DNA of 18,598 nucleotides, taken from contig CAKUBN010000047.1 of the NCBI GenBank assembly GCA_934643185.1, positions 1 to 18,598 on the forward strand, written 5' to 3'. The stretch comes from an uncultured Eubacteriales bacterium (GTDB lineage Bacteria > Bacillota > Clostridia > Oscillospirales > Acutalibacteraceae). Positions 14,977 through 18,598 of the stretch are shown in pieces (within the stretch, counting starts at the first letter, position 1; the number at the start of each line of letters is the position of its first letter). Both the position numbers and the translations under genes were made by a program. The notes under the pieces are model-generated. The model did not search any database and had not been told where the DNA came from. It worked only from the letters and a program-made list of their open reading frames with translations.

Positions 14977-15949
14977 CTGCGGTAAAACGCTCGAACGCTT
15001 CATGCGCTCTGTCATCGATGAATCCTATCGTCCGTTAGAGCTCATTTGCATCGACGATGGCTCCACAGACGATACATCCGCGCTTTTGAAAGCCTTTGAG
15101 CCAACTTTAAAAGAAAACGGCATACCGTATACCGTTTTAACGCAGGAAAACACCGGGCTTGGCGGCGCGATACAAACGGGGCTGCTCCACGCGCACGGCG
15201 ATTTTCTCTGCTGGGCAGACCCGGACGATTTTCTGCTGCCGGGCTCTGTTGAAAAGCGCGCCGCCTACCTGATGCAGCACCCGGAATGCGGCGCCGTGAG
15301 CAGCGATGCGTTCATTTTTGACGAAAACGACCTTAAAACGCCGCTCTACCGCGAGGCTGCACGGTTTTCGCACCGCTTTGAGCCCACACAATTTTGGTAC
15401 CTGCTGCGCGGCGAAGGCATGGTGTGCGCCGGCTGCCACATGATCCGCATGCACTGCTTGGACGAAGCCACGCCAAACCGCATGATCTACCCCGCACGGC
15501 GCGGACAGAACTATCAGCTGATGCTGCCAGTGTGTTACAAATTCCCGCACGCCTTTTTAGATGAGCCGCTTTACGGCTATGTGCGGTACCAAAGCAGCAT
15601 GTCCGCGGGCGACGTGACCGAAAGCACCAAGCTGCGCCGCATTGCAGAGCACGAGACAATTTTAGTTCAAACCACAAAGCAGATCAAAATGCCGGAAGCC
15701 GAACATCAAAAGTGCTTAGATGAGATCGAAAAGCGATACGCCTTGCAGCGCTTTTACACAGCGATCGATTTTCGGGATGCGGCGCTTTTACAGGAGCAAT
15801 ATGCCCTTTTGAAAAAGCATGGTGCTGTGACGCGCGATATTAAAAAGCTCTACCGACGAAACCGCACCGTGCTGCACAAGCTGTGCTTTAAGCTTTATGA
15901 AGGAGGGAAGACCTATGTGCAAAATCTCGGTGATCGTGCCCGTTTATAA
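14936..15949 (+). CDS. GT2-family glycosyltransferase with DPDD metal motif
   Basis: A 337-residue GT-A glycosyltransferase. It begins PLVTLLLPCYNCGKTLERFM, has CIDDGSTDDT (38-47), NTGLGGAIQTGL (72-83) and, at the metal-binding site, DPDD (95-98) in place of the DADD/DSDD of its neighbours. The first and last aspartates are kept, so activity is plausible; proline at this position is also seen in some other GT2 enzymes. The second half contains GMVCAGCHMIR and a basic C-terminal region. Start ATG 14936 has GCAGGAGGG at 14922-14930, embedded in the pyruvyl transferase gene. The 3' end continues 35 bases into the next gene, past its AAGGAGGG. It is more distant from the other GT2 proteins of the cluster than they are from each other. 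Confidence 0.9.
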   Translation: MKNPLVTLLLPCYNCGKTLERFMRSVIDESYRPLELICIDDGSTDDTSALLKAFEPTLKENGIPYTVLTQENTGLGGAIQTGLLHAHGDFLCWADPDDFLLPGSVEKRAAYLMQHPECGAVSSDAFIFDENDLKTPLYREAARFSHRFEPTQFWYLLRGEGMVCAGCHMIRMHCLDEATPNRMIYPARRGQNYQLMLPVCYKFPHAFLDEPLYGYVRYQSSMSAGDVTESTKLRRIAEHETILVQTTKQIKMPEAEHQKCLDEIEKRYALQRFYTAIDFRDAALLQEQYALLKKHGAVTRDIKKLYRRNRTVLHKLCFKLYEGGKTYVQNLGDRARL

Positions 15950-16877
15950 CGCGGAAGACACACTCGAAACGGCACTCAGCAGCGTTTTTATGCAGACGCT
16001 TACCGATATCGAAATTCTCTGCATCAACGACGGCTCCACAGACCATTCCGCAGATGTTTTAACGAGCGCCCAGCGCAGAGACGGCCGCGTGCGGTGCCTT
16101 ACGCAGGAAAACGCCGGCGCGGGTGTAGCACGCAACAGGGGCATAGCAGAAGCGAAGGGGGAGTACGTCGCATTTCTCGATGCGGATGATCTCTATCCCG
16201 GTCCGTATGTGCTCGAAACGCTTTTAACCGCCGCCGAAAAAAGCGGTGCCATGGTCTGCGGCGGCTCCATTGAAAAAGCCAAGGGAAACGACGTGCACCC
16301 CATGTTCGTTTTCACGGAGGAGGGCGTTCATAACACCTGCGATGAACCGCTTGACCGCTTTTTTGCCCGGTTTCTTTACAAACGCAGTTTTTTGCTTGAA
16401 AACAGGCTGCAATTTCCGCCGCTGCGCGTGTACGAAGACCCCATTTTTCTCCTCTGCACGCTTTTAAAGGCCAAAGAATACTACGCCGTTCCCGACATGG
16501 TTTACCGCTACAACGGCACACACTCCGGTAAACGCATCACGCTCACCTGCACCAAGGATTACCTGCGCGGGCTCATCGCCGAGCTAAAGCTCTCCAGGAA
16601 AAAGGAGCTGCCGGAAATCCACACGCTGTGCTGCGACCGCCTGATGCGCGAGGCGGATTTTTACGCCCAGCGCTTTTTAAAAACAGAAGACCCGGAGCTG
16701 CTCGCACTTTTGCTGGAAGCAAATGCCGCCGTTTCGCCGCAGCTGCTCAAGGAGCCGCCGGAGGGCGATACCGTAATTTTGCCTGCGCTGCGCACCATCT
16801 GGCATGCGGGCTGCCGCTATCTGCGCTGGCGGGATCAGCGCATCATCCGCACGTTGTGCGACGTATTTGCAAAGTAA
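15915..16877 (+). CDS. GT2-family glycosyltransferase
   Basis: A 320-residue GT-A glycosyltransferase. Landmarks: KISVIVPVYNAEDTLETALS, CINDGSTDHS (36-45; the first aspartate of the usual DDG is N), NAGAGVARNRGI (66-77), metal-binding DADD (89-92), and RVYEDPIFLLCTLL for the ED motif. A YKRSFLLEN segment precedes it, as in capsule GT2 enzymes. It would transfer a sugar to the lipid-linked repeat in the cytoplasm. ATG 15915 follows GAAGGAGGG (15899-15907), which is inside the preceding ORF; the earlier in-frame ATG 15897 lacks a binding site. It ends one base before the flippase ATG (TAA, T, ATG), suggesting coupled translation. Confidence 0.91.
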   Translation: MCKISVIVPVYNAEDTLETALSSVFMQTLTDIEILCINDGSTDHSADVLTSAQRRDGRVRCLTQENAGAGVARNRGIAEAKGEYVAFLDADDLYPGPYVLETLLTAAEKSGAMVCGGSIEKAKGNDVHPMFVFTEEGVHNTCDEPLDRFFARFLYKRSFLLENRLQFPPLRVYEDPIFLLCTLLKAKEYYAVPDMVYRYNGTHSGKRITLTCTKDYLRGLIAELKLSRKKELPEIHTLCCDRLMREADFYAQRFLKTEDPELLALLLEANAAVSPQLLKEPPEGDTVILPALRTIWHAGCRYLRWRDQRIIRTLCDVFAK

Positions 16878-16878
16878 T

Positions 16879-18450
16879 ATGCGTGCAAGAAGGAGTTTTT
16901 TTAACGCCTTTTCCGGGCTTTTCAGTCAATTTGTCTCCATCGCGCTCGGCGTTATCATTCCGCGGCTCGTGCTCGTGCAGCTCGGCTCTGAAGCAAACGG
17001 GCTGCTTTCCGCCGCGCAGCAGGCGCTCGTGTATCTTGACCTGCTCGAAAGCGGCATCGGCACAGCGGCGCTGCAAGCACTGTATAAGCCCGCCGCAAAT
17101 GGAGATAGAGCCGCCATAAGCGGCATTTTCAATGCGATCCATCGGGAATACACCAAAGTCGGCATCACCTACGCCGCACTCGTTTGCGGGCTTTCCGTGC
17201 TGTTCCCGTTTTTCATCAAGACCGAGCTGTCATTTTTCACCGTACTGCTCACGGTTTTGCTCGGCGGCATGGGACAGGCCGTGCGCTTTCTGTTTCAGGC
17301 AAAATACCGCGTACTTTTGCAGGCAGAGGGCAGGGGATACGTGCTCATCAATGCCAACCTACTTTTGAATATTTCCATAAGCCTCGGCAAGATCATTCTG
17401 CTCGTCTGCGGCTTTTCGCTCATCGCCGTGCAGCTGCTCTATTTTTTATGCGGCCTGCTGCAAACCGCATTGCTCACGCTTTATGCCAAAAAGCAATATG
17501 CGTGGCTTGACCGCGCAGCGCCGCCAAACACAAGCGCCACTGCGCAGCACCGTGCCGTGCTCGTACACCAGATTTCCGGTCTGATTTTTCAAAACACCGA
17601 TGTACTGCTGCTTTCCGTCGTCTGCGGGCTGAAAACGACCAGCGTCTACTCCATGTACGTCATGCTTTTCGGCATGGTCGGCACGGCGGTCTCCGCCATA
17701 AACGGCAGCGTATCGTTCGTGATGGGGCAAACGTACCACACCGATCGCGCGCGGTTTTTGCGTCTTTACCGCGCATTTGAAACGTACAACATGGCGCTCA
17801 CGTTCGCACTGTATCTCACGGCCGACGTGTTCATTCTGCCGTTTTTAAAGCTCTACACCGCCGGCGTGACCGATATTTCGTATCTTGATCCCGTTTTGCC
17901 GCATCTTTTTGTCTGCACCTATCTGCTTTCAAACGGGCGCGCCGCCGCCCAGCGCGTCATCGAATACGCAGGGCATTTTCAAAAAACGCAGAATCACTCC
18001 GTCATCGAATCCGCCGTCAATCTTTTTCTATCGCTTTTGCTCGTTAAGCCGCTCGGCACGTACGGCGTGCTCATCGGAACGATTGCGGCGCTTTTGTACC
18101 GCACGAACGATATGATCCTCTACGCGTCCTATAAGCTGCTGCACGCGCTTGCCCGGCGCACCTACCGAAAATTTCTGTGCAATGGGGCACTGTTTGTTTT
18201 GCTGTGGTTTTCCGCAAAAATTTTGCCGCTCTCGCTCCATACCTATCCTGCACTGCTTTTGTGCGCCGCTGTCTTTTGTATATGCAGCCTTCTGCTGTTC
18301 ACCGCGCTCGGTTCTGCGCTGGACCGTGACGCCCGCCGCGTATTTCTTACCGTATGGCATAGAGTGGGCATGGTCATTTTGCAGAAAAGCCAGTGTATAC
18401 GCCAAAAAATGGAGAAGAAGCCGTCCTTTTCACGCCGCTCTGCATTATAA
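16879..18450 (+). CDS. Wzx-type oligosaccharide flippase (MOP/MATE-like superfamily)
   Basis: A 523-residue, very hydrophobic protein with about 12-14 membrane segments. Its N-terminus RARRSFFNAFSGLFSQFVSIALG, with basic residues before the first helix, and the IPRLVLVQLGSEANGLLS stretch (27-44) match the polysaccharide transporter family. Further helices lie at about 93-113, 117-133, 155-178, 180-202, 230-250, 255-275, 302-323, 340-352, 378-403, 433-447 and 457-480, with a basic tail from 486. It would flip the lipid-linked repeat unit across the membrane for the EpsG-like polymerase. No Shine-Dalgarno site precedes ATG 16879; the previous stop is one base away, so re-initiation is likely. 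The AAGAAGGAG at 16887-16895 is simply codons for RRS. A longer frame from 16804 lies within the GT2 gene. It is the last cluster gene in the window. Confidence 0.9.
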   Translation: MRARRSFFNAFSGLFSQFVSIALGVIIPRLVLVQLGSEANGLLSAAQQALVYLDLLESGIGTAALQALYKPAANGDRAAISGIFNAIHREYTKVGITYAALVCGLSVLFPFFIKTELSFFTVLLTVLLGGMGQAVRFLFQAKYRVLLQAEGRGYVLINANLLLNISISLGKIILLVCGFSLIAVQLLYFLCGLLQTALLTLYAKKQYAWLDRAAPPNTSATAQHRAVLVHQISGLIFQNTDVLLLSVVCGLKTTSVYSMYVMLFGMVGTAVSAINGSVSFVMGQTYHTDRARFLRLYRAFETYNMALTFALYLTADVFILPFLKLYTAGVTDISYLDPVLPHLFVCTYLLSNGRAAAQRVIEYAGHFQKTQNHSVIESAVNLFLSLLLVKPLGTYGVLIGTIAALLYRTNDMILYASYKLLHALARRTYRKFLCNGALFVLLWFSAKILPLSLHTYPALLLCAAVFCICSLLLFTALGSALDRDARRVFLTVWHRVGMVILQKSQCIRQKMEKKPSFSRRSAL

Positions 18451-18598
18451 ATCTCTGCCGAACCCCACTGCCGTTTTTGCTATAAATCACACAGCGAATT
18501 CAGCAAAATGCCAAAATTTAATTATCTTTCTTGTATTTAATTGACCTTTTTCGCCTTTTTTGTTATACTGTTAAGCGTTAAATCATTTAGAGGATATT
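18451..18598 (+). promoter_or_regulatory. AT-rich intergenic end with an extended -10 promoter
   Basis: After the flippase stop there is no clear terminator hairpin. From about 18500 the sequence becomes AT-rich, unlike the GC-rich genes. It contains TTGACC (18541-18546), a 17-base spacer ending in TGT, and TATACT (18564-18569), which is a good extended -10 promoter. AGAGGA (18589-18594) near the edge could be the ribosome binding site of a gene just outside the window. ATTTAATT occurs twice, at 18516-18523 and 18535-18542, the second touching the -35 box. Confidence 0.75.

Noticed and set aside
16887..16895. AAGAAGGAG as a ribosome binding site inside the flippase gene
   Set aside because: No start codon lies at a suitable distance after it; it is explained by codons for Arg-Arg-Ser.
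1..18598. CRISPR array, tRNA, rRNA, insertion sequence or phage attachment site
   Set aside because: I saw no regularly spaced repeats, no tRNA-like cloverleaf or CCA-ended gene, no transposase or integrase reading frame, and no terminal inverted repeats.

Overview
The window looks like chromosomal DNA of a moderately GC-rich Firmicute, probably a gut-type Clostridia (Oscillospiraceae/Ruminococcaceae-like). This is inferred from strong AAGGAGG-type ribosome binding sites, a transketolase split into two adjacent genes, a flavin reductase-rubredoxin fusion typical of anaerobes, and an EpsG-type polysaccharide polymerase. I see no rRNA, tRNA, CRISPR array, transposase or integrase.

Left part (1-5300): the 3' end of a RarA/MgsA-type AAA+ ATPase gene; a high-molecular-weight rubredoxin (flavin reductase plus rubredoxin); a lone GT4 glycosyltransferase; a bidirectional terminator; a small minus-strand DUF3892-type gene; then a divergent, strongly promoted, structured-leader operon for the two transketolase halves. 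That operon ends at a long rho-independent terminator at 5245-5301.

Right part (5479-18450): one dense plus-strand run of 12 genes for a surface polysaccharide (exopolysaccharide or capsule). In order they are GT4, EpsG/Wzy-type polymerase, GT4, GT2, GT32, GT4, GT2, GT2, pyruvyl transferase, GT2, GT2 and a Wzx-type flippase. Genes are 10-13 bp apart, abut, or overlap by 4-65 bp, so they are almost certainly one transcription unit. Nine glycosyltransferases would assemble the repeat unit on a lipid carrier at the inner membrane face, the pyruvyl transferase would add an acidic ketal, Wzx would flip the unit and the EpsG-like protein would polymerise it. No initiating phosphoglycosyl transferase, chain-length kinase/copolymerase or sugar-nucleotide synthesis gene is visible, so those must lie elsewhere.

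The most noteworthy points are a GT4 gene (10552-11823) with no ATG/GTG/TTG at its natural start, a compact and unassigned structured leader before the transketolase genes, recurrent long overlaps in which each upstream ORF reads through the next gene's ribosome binding site, and an extended -10 promoter at the right edge for a gene outside the window. I found no convincing new defence or mobile system; the region is best read as a strain-variable polysaccharide locus beside housekeeping genes.
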